Counted from the first letter of the stretch, positions 1-8,191 are shown. The stretch: DNA of 32,291 nucleotides from Alloscardovia venturai (GCF_042676605.1 NZ_JBHTHQ010000001.1:1-32291); one strand, 5' to 3'. A program made the numbers and translations. The notes: generated by a model not told the origin, from the letters alone.

Positions 1-1662
1 AGCTTGTATCGTGTCAGACACGTTACGATACTTCACCGCACCCACACCAAAATCAGAAGACAAACCCATACCAGGATTCGCGTCATCAATAAAACTATCC
101 ACATGAGCATTAAAAGCATCATGCGCTATAGGTATATCAGGCAATAAACTCCCCGTAATCCTATGTGCTACAAACTTTTCTACACCTGCAACATTCTGTG
201 CAGTAGTTTGGCTATTCCACTGCTCTTTTATGTGCATCACATCCTTACCCGTCTTAGCCACATTCTTTAGCATCTTGTAATCCACATGAGACTCCACCTC
301 ACGAGCCATCAGATGCTTTACTAAGCTAGCACCCTCACGATCACCAGAACGATAAAGCTCCTGCATATGCTTCATGTGTGAAGAAGTTGTTTTTACAACA
401 TTAGAGACTTTATCTTTCATATCACTAAGAGTATGAGAAGAATTCTTGAGGGCACCACGTTCCTGTCTCGTATATGCAAGAATATCTCGAGCAGACTGCT
501 TATCCCCATTTTTCAATGCAGCAAACGCGTTCTTTAAATGACCTGCCGTGTTTTCACCGCCGGGAAGTATTTTACGCGTGACGTCACCGAACTTGTCCGC
601 TATGCTACTTATACCCTGATGTAAGAAAGCCTGAGACTCATCCATAACAGCGTTTGCCAATCCTCGTGCACCCCCACGCGCACCAGCTTTCATAGTCACT
701 GCAAGATTGTCGAACAGTGCCCCGTCCACACCAAATGCCGCACGCAGTTTACTCGTACCTGCCGCAACTTCTCCCAACTCATGAAAAGCCTTCAACGCGC
801 CAAGAAAGGCAAGCCCATCCAGCAGGACAGTAAAGGCAAGCTCACCGAACCCCATATCACCATTGAAATACTTACCCGCAGAATCGATAAGGTCGATACC
901 TGCAGCCACAGCTCCAATCAACGCGAGGACAAAACACCCGCCAGGTACAAATAAACTGATAACGCCGACGACAGTCCCAACGCCCTTCGCAACAGAAACG
1001 ATACTTTTCCATGCTTTACTATAAAGAACTTTCTGCCACGCACTCGTCTGCAATCCAGCAGCTTCCTGAGCAGCATTAATCCGCCCTTTAATAAGACTTG
1101 CCTGTCTCGTGTAATCCTCATGTGCTAGGCGAGCACGACGAACCGCCTGCTCACGATCACTAGCAGCATCCGCTATCCTACGCTGGTACAAAGCAATCTG
1201 CTCACGAGCAGTATCCTCATTTGTGCTCATACGATTCAAATCAAAATGAAGAAGACCGTCTACATCACGCCACGAGCCTTGTAGCACGTCACTGCCCAGA
1301 GCCTTTACTGCTTTACTCGCATCCGACTGAGCTGTTTGAGCTTGCTCGAGAGCAGCCCTTACTTCACTTTGATCGTTTTGCACGGTCTGCATCCAAGATA
1401 GTAAATAGCCTGCTACGTTACTCGTGTTAATACTTAACCGAGTTAATCGTTGAGGAAGACTACCAAGCTTGACATAAAACTCGTTAATACTAACTCCTAG
1501 ACTGTCGCCAGTTTCTTTCATCGTAGAAAGATACGATGCCATCTGCGTAATCGTATATGACTTATTCAGCAAATCTACCCGTAGATTGTCAATGAGCTGA
1601 GGGTCTCCCGGTGTTGGATCAGTATAAAAACCAATCAACGCCCAATCACCACGACGAGACAT
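1..1662 (-). CDS. Putative T7SS-secreted effector, DPTPGDP type (3' end beyond window)
   Basis: A frame of 554 codons is open from the ATG at 1662 to base 1 and has no stop, so the C-terminus lies outside the window. AGGAGGAAC sits just upstream of the ATG, and the preceding gene ends 8 bases away, so the two are co-transcribed. The N-terminus (WALIGFYTDPTPGDP) carries the Trp and DPTPGDP signature of the actinobacterial family named 'putative T7SS-secreted protein'. A helical region follows, then an AAGLQ-AWQK segment near residues 200-210, a hydrophobic Gly/Ala-rich stretch around residues 220-290, and a hydrophilic helical tail. The gene is paralogous to the broken gene at 4700-6346 along almost its whole visible length, and continues beyond where that copy ends. 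By analogy with polymorphic toxins, the missing C-terminus may carry the effector activity; no catalytic motif is visible here. The family call is fairly sure, the activity unknown. Confidence 0.75.
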   Translation of the reverse strand, partial: MSRRGDWALIGFYTDPTPGDPQLIDNLRVDLLNKSYTITQMASYLSTMKETGDSLGVSINEFYVKLGSLPQRLTRLSINTSNVAGYLLSWMQTVQNDQSEVRAALEQAQTAQSDASKAVKALGSDVLQGSWRDVDGLLHFDLNRMSTNEDTAREQIALYQRRIADAASDREQAVRRARLAHEDYTRQASLIKGRINAAQEAAGLQTSAWQKVLYSKAWKSIVSVAKGVGTVVGVISLFVPGGCFVLALIGAVAAGIDLIDSAGKYFNGDMGFGELAFTVLLDGLAFLGALKAFHELGEVAAGTSKLRAAFGVDGALFDNLAVTMKAGARGGARGLANAVMDESQAFLHQGISSIADKFGDVTRKILPGGENTAGHLKNAFAALKNGDKQSARDILAYTRQERGALKNSSHTLSDMKDKVSNVVKTTSSHMKHMQELYRSGDREGASLVKHLMAREVESHVDYKMLKNVAKTGKDVMHIKEQWNSQTTAQNVAGVEKFVAHRITGSLLPDIPIAHDAFNAHVDSFIDDANPGMGLSSDFGVGAVKYRNVSDTIQA

Positions 1663-1670
1663 AGTTCCTC

Positions 1671-2276
1671 CTACTTTTCCTCAATAACTAAGCTTGATGT
1701 AATTAGTTCAAAAAGCTGTGCCATTTCAATCTCAATATCTATATTTGGAGTTTCAAAACCGACAAGAAGAGTCCCCTGAGACGTAGGTACGTAAGTCCTA
1801 AAACTAAAAAGCTTGATGGGATTTTGGGCAGCTCCTCCGTATAACTCATGAGATATAGCTTGAATTGCCTTACCCGCGTGCGGAAGCCTGATAAGAGTGA
1901 TATCAGGAGCTATAGGCTCATCTTCATCTAGTTCAGAAAGTATCCTTGCAATTGCACTAACGTCAGATTCATCCTTTTCTGCCGGTACCTTTGGCAGCAC
2001 CTGAACGACACCAAAAGCAACGATTCCACCCTCACTGGTAGGGGCAGAAAAGTTAATTACTTCCCTAGTCCCACCCTTATACGCTACCTCAAGCTGCGAA
2101 CGCAGACCATTTTCCAAATGACCTCTATACTCTTGAAAGCTTGGCAGAGCAGAAACAATATTGTCAGCAATTTGCACGGCTACACGAGACAAACTTTCAT
2201 CCGTCAATGTGATATGATTCCAGCCGTCAGGCATGAGCAAAGAATAATTTTTCAAGTTACTAGCCTTCTTGATCAA
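1671..2276 (-). CDS. Unknown 201-residue protein between WXG100-like partner and T7SS effector
   Basis: I do not recognise the family. The ATG at 2276 overlaps the end of the upstream WXG100-like gene by 17 bases, and the stop lies 8 bases before the effector start, which argues for translational coupling. There is no signal peptide or membrane helix. The sequence opens with a short beta-like section (YSLLMPDGWNHI), has a helical middle near residues 25-70, and a beta-rich second half with SELDEDEP near residue 114, LPHAGKAIQ near 132 and ETPNIDIE near 178. A diverged paralog sits at the same position in the second cassette (6349-6941), so the three-gene order is conserved. A cytoplasmic adaptor or chaperone dedicated to the neighbouring effector, as EspG or EsaE do for other T7SS substrates, is a reasonable inference but is not shown by any motif. 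Confidence 0.7.
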   Translation of the reverse strand: MIKKASNLKNYSLLMPDGWNHITLTDESLSRVAVQIADNIVSALPSFQEYRGHLENGLRSQLEVAYKGGTREVINFSAPTSEGGIVAFGVVQVLPKVPAEKDESDVSAIARILSELDEDEPIAPDITLIRLPHAGKAIQAISHELYGGAAQNPIKLFSFRTYVPTSQGTLLVGFETPNIDIEIEMAQLFELITSSLVIEEK

Positions 2277-2541
2277 AGTGACTCATATCCTGGTCAAGCT
2301 TTTGGAATGCTTCAGCTATATTTCCAGCTTCGTCAGCCATTTTTTGAGCGTTCTTCGTAAACTCATGCTTGTGTACTTCAAAACCTTGAAGAAAATCCTC
2401 CATAGCCTGCGCTACATCCTCATGACCTAAACCGTCATGATCCACATTGACCTTAGCTATGCCATCAATAGTACTTCCAATATTTACCAATGCAGACTGT
2501 AACCCATATAAAGTTTGATAATTAATCTGTAAATCTGTCAA
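2260..2541 (-). CDS. WXG100-like small helical partner of T7SS effector
   Basis: A small helical protein of about 93 residues. The longest frame starts at a GTG at 2559, but that start has no ribosome binding site. The TTG at 2541 lies 8 bases after GGAGGGG, and starting there (MTDLQINY) agrees better with the length of the paralog at 6946-7270, so I chose it. Two predicted helices flank a loop around the DGLG-EDVAQ segment, and the second helix carries FEVHKHEFTKNAQKMAD, a pattern common in actinobacterial WXG100-superfamily partners encoded next to DPTPGDP effectors. The canonical Trp-x-Gly is absent. It is first in a three-gene unit and probably pairs with the effector at 1-1662 for export. 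The role is inferred from family and context. Confidence 0.68.
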   Translation of the reverse strand: MTDLQINYQTLYGLQSALVNIGSTIDGIAKVNVDHDGLGHEDVAQAMEDFLQGFEVHKHEFTKNAQKMADEAGNIAEAFQKLDQDMSHFDQEG

Positions 2542-2577
2542 ACGAATCAACCCCTCCACCAGTACATTGACTTTAAT

Positions 2578-2946
2578 CTAACCTTTCGTCCAAGTATAAC
2601 AAGCTAAGAAGAAGAGAATACACTGCAAAAAGAAAGAATCAGGGTTCATTGATAGCAACCATTTCCCTGCCATAGTAGGTAAAACTGCAACAGTTACTTA
2701 TAGTTTTACGTCTATTCTCCCGCAAACGTTAAATCTTCTCCATTGGGCGATACTAGTTATATGTGTAGTACATACATCGCCTCTATCCACGCATACGCAA
2801 AATATAATAGAGATAGCTATTGCCCTTGCAATACTGCTCACATACTCGTATACTGCCGCTACAGCGCTTAAATTCTTAATGTACCGTTCTTGTGACTGAA
2901 TCCGCAGAATTTCGAGTCTTTAATCTTTGGACTTTTCATTACTCAT
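2578..2946 (-). pseudogene. Possible remnant of a small membrane-protein gene with two in-frame TAA stops
   Basis: In the roughly 490-base gap between cassettes, one minus-strand frame reads MSNEKSKD, a TAA at 2920-2922, 73 open codons, a TAA at 2698-2700, 39 codons, and a final TAG at 2578-2580. The 73-codon block looks protein-like: a charged amphipathic start (RLEILRIQSQERYIKNLSAV) followed by a hydrophobic helix (ARAIAISIIFCVC). The last block is also hydrophobic. No strong ribosome binding site precedes the ATG. A chance open frame in AT-rich DNA cannot be excluded. If real, it is an eroded small membrane protein that belonged to the end of the decayed second cassette. Confidence 0.4.
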
Positions 2947-2982
2947 GATTACCATTAACTTTCATAAAAATCTAAAGATTAA
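2920..2982. repeat. 9-bp perfect inverted repeat
   Basis: TTAATCTTT at 2920-2928 is matched by AAAGATTAA at 2974-2982 with 45 bases between. The repeat brackets the start of the possible remnant gene at 2578-2946 and lies just after the YbjN-like frame. It has no T-tract, so it is not a standard terminator. It could be an operator, a weak RNA structure, or chance in AT-rich sequence. Confidence 0.4.
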
Positions 2983-3045
2983 CAATAACGAGCGAAAACT
3001 TAGCTGCTTAAAAATACTGCTCAAGTTTAAAAGGTATTAAAAGCA

Positions 3046-3914
3046 TCATGCGCTCTTATTTGCCGTCTCAATCACAGCATGGATATTACTTAACGCACCA
3101 ATAATTCCAGCTACAGTGTCTTTTTCAAACTGTTGAAACACAGTAGCTCCAAACGCAATATGAATCTCGTTGTTCTCCTCGATAAGAAATGCCTTAACGA
3201 AATTCACAGTTCGGCTTATGAGCGAAACGTAATCAAGCAATTGTCCGCGCAGTCCTTGATTGTAGGCTTTCGCTAATACCACAGATAAATCTATAAAGAC
3301 ATGATCTGCCTTGAAAACATTGACGTAGTAAACAGTTTCCGAGTCATCATCAACTAAAGTTAACTGTCCATCTTCACCCATGATGAATGGGAAATGATGA
3401 CTCTTCAATTCTAGTGCTAAGCGCTCCAAATAGGCTTTATCGTCAAATTCATCCAAAGTAAGCAACTGATTCTTGGGCGGTAAATCTTTAATATCATCGT
3501 AAAACTCAGTAGCTCCACACTGATAGAAAACATGAGCGAGCCAGTCCATATAAATTTCAAAAAGCGTTCCATTTCGAGAATGTATCGCCATAGAGTTTCT
3601 GCTAACTGTCCCTCTACATCCACTTCTATAGAAGCATAAAAATGAATATTCTCACGTTCAGAAATATCGTATTCATCGATATACGCCTTCAGTATTCTGT
3701 TATCACGGTTCCAAGCATTAACAATATCTTCAGCAAGTTCATAATTTTCCATCGGCAGTACCTTGTCCCATACTGCTACGGCGGTTAAGATACCATCATC
3801 AATTCCGATTGCTAGCTGTGAGCTTTTAAGGGATAAAATAAGATGCTCATTCAAAGACTTATATTCTCTACCACTCGCCTCACACAATGCCGCAAATTCG
3901 TAAATCATACACAT
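3046..3914 (-). pseudogene. YbjN-like two-domain protein, frameshifted
   Basis: Two overlapping frames make up this gene. The upstream frame (start ATG at 3914, overlapping the previous stop as TGATG) gives about 120 sensible residues ending LWRYILEMERF and then continues out of character. The downstream frame carries the rest, from FEIYMDWLAHVFYQ to the end. They join perfectly if one base is restored in the five-A run at 3559-3563 (plus strand), giving about 290 residues. Both halves resemble YbjN / type III chaperone-like folds: an N-terminal part with the IVNAWNRDNRILKAYID pattern and a C-terminal part with repeated beta strands and an amphipathic helix. YbjN-like proteins often sit near T7SS genes, where they may act as chaperones. 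The alternative is two intact overlapping genes, but the downstream frame has no ribosome binding site. Confidence 0.55.
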
Positions 3915-4665
3915 CACCGTTTCTCATCATCGGCTGTACGTCCTAGTGCAGCAACAACTACAAACATCTCAATCATCAAAATCCCAGCCATAAACCACTC
4001 AAAATCAGGGGCAACATCTTGACGCTTCGAGAGTTTCTGGACCAAGATTACGTCTTTCAAAAAGGAAAAAATTCCGATAGCAAGCACAATCACAGCTACC
4101 ACATACCCCAAAAAGACATATGATTGAGAATACACGCGAAAATCCAGATTGGAAGTAAAATTCCACTCAAGCTGCAAAAGATAATAATAGGATACTTTAG
4201 ATTTGTAAAATCTATTTTATTAAGCATTATAATCATCGATATTGCCCCGAAGTAAATTAGCGCAATTATCGGAAGAAAAATTTGCATATTATCTCTTGTC
4301 AATGCGCCAAAAATCAATCCGATAGCGGCTACTATGGCAAATAGCGTTGGGATGTATATAAACTTCTTAGGGCTATCGCTGAGCCCCCCGTAAAGGAAAA
4401 ATATCATAAAATTTGCGACAAATATTACAGCAGCTATTACTATAGGAATTCGTGAAGAATCAGGAGAAAAAATAGTCATTCCAAGCACTAGACTCACAGT
4501 ATAAATAGCGAATAATACGTAGCTCTTTCTCTGTACTCCAGAAACAGAAAACGCGAGTTTCCCTTTACGTTTCCGAATCTGATTAGTAAAACAATTGGAG
4601 AAATAGCTTATATCATTGTCAACCACTATTTTCGGCATTAACCTTCTATCACTCTGTCGCCTCAT
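3914..4665 (-). pseudogene. Multi-pass membrane protein, frameshifted
   Basis: The start at 4665 is preceded by GGAGGGGA, a strong ribosome binding site. The first frame encodes a basic cytoplasmic N-terminus of about 50 residues and then a run of hydrophobic helices, and stops at 4096. A second frame ending at 3914 supplies another two helices and a charged tail (FLKDVILVQKL to TADDEKR). Restoring one base in the five-A run at 4110-4114 (plus strand) joins them as HMSFLGYVVAVIVL, giving a protein of about 250 residues with roughly six to seven membrane helices. I do not recognise the family. Its place directly after a T7SS effector makes an immunity or export-accessory role possible. The break matches those in the other four genes of this cassette. 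Confidence 0.55.
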
Positions 4666-4699
4666 AAAATCCCCTCCAAATTTCGCATGTTACCATTGT

Positions 4700-6346
4700 C
4701 TATTTCCCCACTCCCGCAAAATTAAAAGAGACACTACTAGTCTCATTAAAATTATCAATATATGTATCAATATGCTTTGTCATTTGAGTAGAGAAAGGTT
4801 TAATATCAATTTTTTCCGTTACCTGATGGAGCGCAAATTTTTCCCATCCTGCAATATTTTGTTGATGATTTTGATAAGGCTGTTGTTCAACCGCATGCGA
4901 TAGTTCCTTACCGAATTTCACAATATTTTTTGCGCTCACATCAATATTCAGAATCGATTTCTGTGTGAGCTTAGCATCCAATACAGCTCCAGAAAAATCT
5001 CCACCTCTTAATAGCTTACCAATATTCTTCGTATGTCCCGGTAAATCCTTCAAACCTTGAACAGTGTCGTGAACGCCATCAACAATCGACGACTTCGCCT
5101 ATACACCAGCAAGCTTGAACATCTTGCTCGCACCTTCCTCATTATTATGAACCATTCGGAGACCTTTCTTCACGATTGCAACGGTGTTATCTCCACCTGG
5201 CACAAGTTTTCTCGCGGTATTGCTGAACTTTTCAGCAATACTCGTAATCCCTTTATGTGCTATTGAGTATGTATTATCAGCGAGCGCCCCCGCGATGCCG
5301 CTCACGCCGCCTTTTGCACCTGCCTTAAATGTACCGATAATATTCTCAGCAAAAGGATTATTTAATCCGCATACTGCTTTTACAACACTTGTATTTTCAC
5401 CAAGATTCTTTAGCTCTTTGAAAGCTGTATTTACAGGAATAATAGATAGAGCATCAATAACACTGGAAAATACCCATTCACCTAGTCCCATATCGCCATT
5501 CGCAAATTTAGCTGATGAATCTGCAAAATCTACAAGAGCTACTGCTACCCCAAGCAAAGCTAACGCTAGGCATCCTCCGGAGACAAATAAGCTCGCAACT
5601 GCTACAGCAGTACCCACCCATTTAGAAATCTTTACTACTGTCTTCCAACCATTACTATAGAAAAATTTCTGCCAGTCATCAGTGTGCAGTCCAGCAGCCT
5701 CTTGGTCGTTGTTAATTTTTTCGGCAATTTCTCTTGCTTTATCTTCAAAATGCTGTCGTATTCTATCCGCTTCTCTATGCGCTTGATCAAAGTCATCACA
5801 CGCAAAAGCTACTTTCTGTCTGAAACTTACTAATGCCGATTCAGAAATTTCTTTATTACTCTCCAAAGTTTCCGTCTCGTTTATTCCCACACAATCTAGC
5901 ATTTGATTTGTGTATACGCTGTTAGGAGATTGACGAATGCTTTGCAAGATAGAGTACTTATTGAATGGCACAGGAGAAAGTGCATTAACAGCATCAATTT
6001 GGTCTTGTTGCGCGTCTTTGCTCAGGCTGAGAACTCTTTTTATCCCTTCCTGGCTACTTCGAACTTCGTTCTCCCACATGCCAAGATGCCCAATCATACC
6101 TTCAGTATGTGTAGTGAGGATATTTAATTTCTTTGGTAGCTCACCCAGTTTTTTGAGATATGCTTCGACAGCTTTACCCGCTAAATCAGTATTATCTGCC
6201 TGCGCAATTGTATTAAGGAACGCTGTCAAGTCCGCATGCGTTTGATATTTTCTTGTAAAATCATCCTTAAGATCCGCAATCTTATCAGGATCTCCCGGAG
6301 TAGGATCACTATAAAAACCGATTAGATTCCACTGCTCATCTCGCAT
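4700..6346 (-). pseudogene. T7SS-secreted effector paralog interrupted by an in-frame amber codon
   Basis: From the ATG at 6346 the frame runs 415 codons to a TAG at 5099-5101, and then continues open in the same frame for about 133 codons to 4700. The part after the TAG still aligns with the paralog at 1-1662 (for example QNIAGWEKFALHQVTE against QNVAGVEKFVAHRITG), so the TAG is a nonsense mutation inside one gene of about 548 codons. The N-terminus WNLIGFYSDPTPGDP is the T7SS-secreted signature. Hydrophobic Gly/Ala-rich segments lie near residues 240-290. The ATG is 2 bases after the stop of the upstream frame. An internal TTG at 5053 could restart translation, but only for a fragment. Readthrough of the amber is formally possible, but the neighbouring lesions argue for decay. 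Confidence 0.72.
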
Positions 6347-6348
6347 GA

Positions 6349-6941
6349 TTACTCTTCCTCATCCTCTGAAAGTACAAGTGTGTCAGCAATGAGCGCAAAA
6401 AGCTGACCCAACTGATTTTTTTACATCAACATTTGGTGTGATAAATACTAATGAGAATATATTTCGTCTTAATGGAATGAAATACTGCATTTCAAAGTGT
6501 TCTGCAATATCATTATGACTGCCGATTGTCCTGGCTACTCCATACGTCTGTATTGCTTTACCTGTATGAGGTAGATATGCAAGGGACACATCTAAGCCGC
6601 TAGGATAGTCCTCGTCTGGCTCCGATAGCACACGCGTCAAAGCATCAAAATTCACTTTCGCCCTTTTCAGGTATCAACTGTGGAATTACTTGCGTAATCA
6701 TATACGCAGCAACAGTTCCTTCTCGAGAAGATTTAGCAAAGCTTGCAATATGAGATGTACCTGTATCAAGAGCACGTTGAAGTTGTGCTTCAAACTTCTT
6801 TTTATATATAGCATGCATATCTTTAAAGTGCGGTGCAACTGCAATCGTTCTCTCTGCCATCCTCTGTGCTAACTCTGGTAGAGTCTCCGAGTTTAATGAT
6901 ATGTCCGTCCAATCATCTGGAAGTAAATAACTATACTGCAC
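6349..6941 (-). pseudogene. Paralog of the 201-residue unknown protein, two frameshifts
   Basis: This aligns end to end with the protein of 1671-2276 across three frames. It starts at a GTG at 6941 (QYSYLLPDDWTDI against NYSLLMPDGWNHI). The frame shifts at the four-A run 6647-6650: removing one base gives ESEFDALTRVLSEPDED, matching ESDVSAIARILSELDED. It shifts again at the seven-T run 6416-6422: removing one base gives NVDVKNQLGQLFALIADTLVLSEDEEE, ending in TAA at 6349-6351, just as the paralog ends NIDIE...MAQLFELITSSLVIEEK. Both lesions are single-base gains in homopolymers. It sits between the WXG100-like and effector genes exactly as in the intact cassette, so it is a genuine but broken copy. 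Confidence 0.75.
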
Positions 6942-6945
6942 GCGC

Positions 6946-7270
6946 TCAGTCCTTACTTGCTGCTGCAGTTCCAGCTTCGTTCTCTACAGAAAGTGCTTGA
7001 GATAAAGTCATATCCTCATTTTGCATGACCTCAACAATATTGCCAGCAGCATCTGCCATCTTCTGCGCATTCTTCGTGAACTCGTGCTTATGCACTTCAA
7101 AAACCCGTTTTGAAGTTATTGACAGCGTCGCTAATTAATCTCGAACCCAATGCAGTCTCATCGACTTCAATAGATGTAATTCCATCTATTGTTTTTCCAA
7201 TATTTCCCAGAGCATTTTGAAAATCCTCGAACGTGCGATAATCAATAGATAAATCTTTCCAGCTACCCAT
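6946..7270 (-). pseudogene. WXG100-like effector partner, frameshifted
   Basis: The ATG at 7270 opens MGSWKDLSIDYRTFEDFQNAL and reads on to NNFKTGF, where a TGA ends the frame. Removing one base from the five-A run at 7099-7103 (plus strand) restores FEVHKHEFTKNAQKMADAAGNI, which is nearly identical to the intact paralog at 2260-2541. The restored frame ends in TGA at 6946-6948. The near identity of that helix, beside much weaker similarity elsewhere, suggests a constrained or recently converted segment. The ribosome binding site is weak (GGTGAT, far upstream). It is the first gene of the decayed cassette. Confidence 0.75.
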
Positions 7271-7350
7271 TCATTAATGGTTATCACCGAATATGGATAC
7301 TAGGATTGCTACATAACTCTTCTTAATGCAACAGCAAACCATAATCAGCC

Positions 7351-7369
7351 AGTAATTTGATAAATTACT
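7351..7369. repeat. Perfect AT-rich hairpin, 8-bp stems
   Basis: AGTAATTT at 7351-7358 and AAATTACT at 7362-7369 form a perfect inverted repeat with a 3-base loop. It lies in the gap upstream of the second cassette, about 80 bases before its first ATG. It could be an operator or a weak terminator; there is no T-tract. Confidence 0.45.
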
Positions 7370-7390
7370 AGTTCACACAGTCCACCTACT

Positions 7391-7620
7391 CTAAATTGCC
7401 TGCGTTTTATTCGCTAGATTTTGCTCATTTTGTGAGTTTCTTTTATCCAATACCAAACCAATATGGAAGTCATTCACAGCGTCAGTAACGCCTTTATCAA
7501 CTCATGCAGAGCCGTCTATAGATAACTTGGCAACGCCACCAATAATATATTTTCCATGTTTTTCAATCGCTGTAACAAGTTCGCCAAATATCGCATGATT
7601 TGCCGATAAAATTTCCCTGC
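7391..7620 (-). pseudogene. Remnant of a third WXG100-like effector-partner gene
   Basis: Here the minus strand reads FGELVTAIEKHGKYIIGGVAKLSIDGSA, a TGA, VDKGVTDAVNDF, and ends at a TAG at 7391-7393. This matches the start and middle of the intact partner (ALVNIGSTIDGIAKVNVDHDGLG-DVAQAMEDF) in order and spacing. The N-terminus has no start codon in frame and appears shifted, and the 3' half is lost or diverged. No accompanying effector is left beside it, so it is a solo fossil of the same family between the decayed cassette and the WXG100 gene. Confidence 0.5.
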
Positions 7621-7644
7621 TGCCCGCTCTTCAAACTCACCACT

Positions 7645-7679
7645 AAAAACAGATATGGGGTCGCTACGATAGCAACCCC
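7645..7679 (-). terminator. Rho-independent terminator after the WXG100 gene
   Basis: On the minus strand, GGGGTTGCTA and TAGCGACCCC form a near-perfect stem (7657-7679), followed within 7 bases by TGTTTTT. It lies about 60 bases beyond the stop of the WXG100 gene and separates it from the decayed cassette. Confidence 0.75.
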
Positions 7680-7741
7680 GGTTGATAACCGATTAAGGAG
7701 CCAATCTTAGCGACTGACTCGATGGTCTTAAAGCTGATAGC

Positions 7742-8038
7742 TTACTTTGCGATGGAGCGTGCCAAAGAAGAATCCAACTCAGACAAAGACTGCTCAGCAT
7801 TCTTCAAGAACGACACCATACCCTCAATACCACTAATCGTCGAAGTAGCACCAGAAGTAAACTGAGCATACGACTGCTCAAAACTACTCGACGCAGCATC
7901 AGTAACAAAACCAGAAGACACAAGACCATCCACAACACTCTTCAAACGCTGCAACTCCTGATTCAAATTAGACTGACCAGCAGTAAGCTGAGACGCCACC
8001 TGCTGCAAATCAGCATAAGACACAGAAACATTAGCCAT
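7742..8038 (-). CDS. WXG100-family T7SS protein (EsxA-like) lacking the WXG motif
   Basis: 98 residues, all helical, with the size and two-helix layout of EsxA/ESAT-6 proteins. Helix 1 is about residues 7-40, helix 2 about 50-95. The turn reads VSSGFVTDAASSSFEQSYAQF, so the usual Trp-x-Gly is replaced by Ser-Gly-Phe, a variant found in some actinobacterial members. No C-terminal YxxxD/E signal is visible. GAAGGAGTC precedes the ATG. The coding sequence uses a restricted, C-ending codon set unlike its neighbours, which suggests high expression. It has its own candidate promoter and terminator, although it follows the FHA gene by only about 150 bases. It is probably the core secreted substrate and structural partner of the EssC motor encoded upstream. 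Confidence 0.85.
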   Translation of the reverse strand: MANVSVSYADLQQVASQLTAGQSNLNQELQRLKSVVDGLVSSGFVTDAASSSFEQSYAQFTSGATSTISGIEGMVSFLKNAEQSLSELDSSLARSIAK

Positions 8039-8107
8039 AACAAGACTCCTTCACACGAAGAAAAAACAATAACCTCAAAGAGCCTTCCAACGACTCCTTA
8101 AAACCCC

Positions 8108-8136
8108 AGTATATAAACCAAAAACAACATTCACGA
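8108..8136 (-). promoter_or_regulatory. Candidate promoter for the WXG100 gene
   Basis: On the minus strand, TATACT (8108-8113) lies 17 bases after TCGTGA (8131-8136). The -10 is good and the -35 is poor. This leaves a leader of about 60 bases before the start at 8038. The 150-base gap between FHA and WXG100 genes, against gaps of 2 bases or less for some other pairs here, supports separate transcription of an abundant product. Confidence 0.4.
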
Positions 8137-8191
8137 CACACACAAAACCACACACCCAAACCCACCAAAACTTGAAAAAACAAACAAAAAA

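Noticed and set aside
2920..2982. Inverted repeat as a transposon end pair
   Set aside because: Only 63 bases in span, no target duplication and no transposase fragment nearby.
3417..3591. The end of the longer upstream frame as a real C-terminus of a 166-residue protein
   Set aside because: After ERF the sequence loses all resemblance to its family, while the other frame continues it; a one-base shift explains both.
4096..4177. A separate 87-residue membrane protein starting at 4177
   Set aside because: Its first 20 residues are polar and out of frame with the helix run they overlap, and there is no ribosome binding site; it is better read as the tail of the frameshifted gene starting at 4665.
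5184..6245. Plus-strand open frames of 100-158 codons opposite the effector gene
   Set aside because: They lie entirely over a gene with clear paralogy on the minus strand and have no ribosome binding site or recognisable motif.
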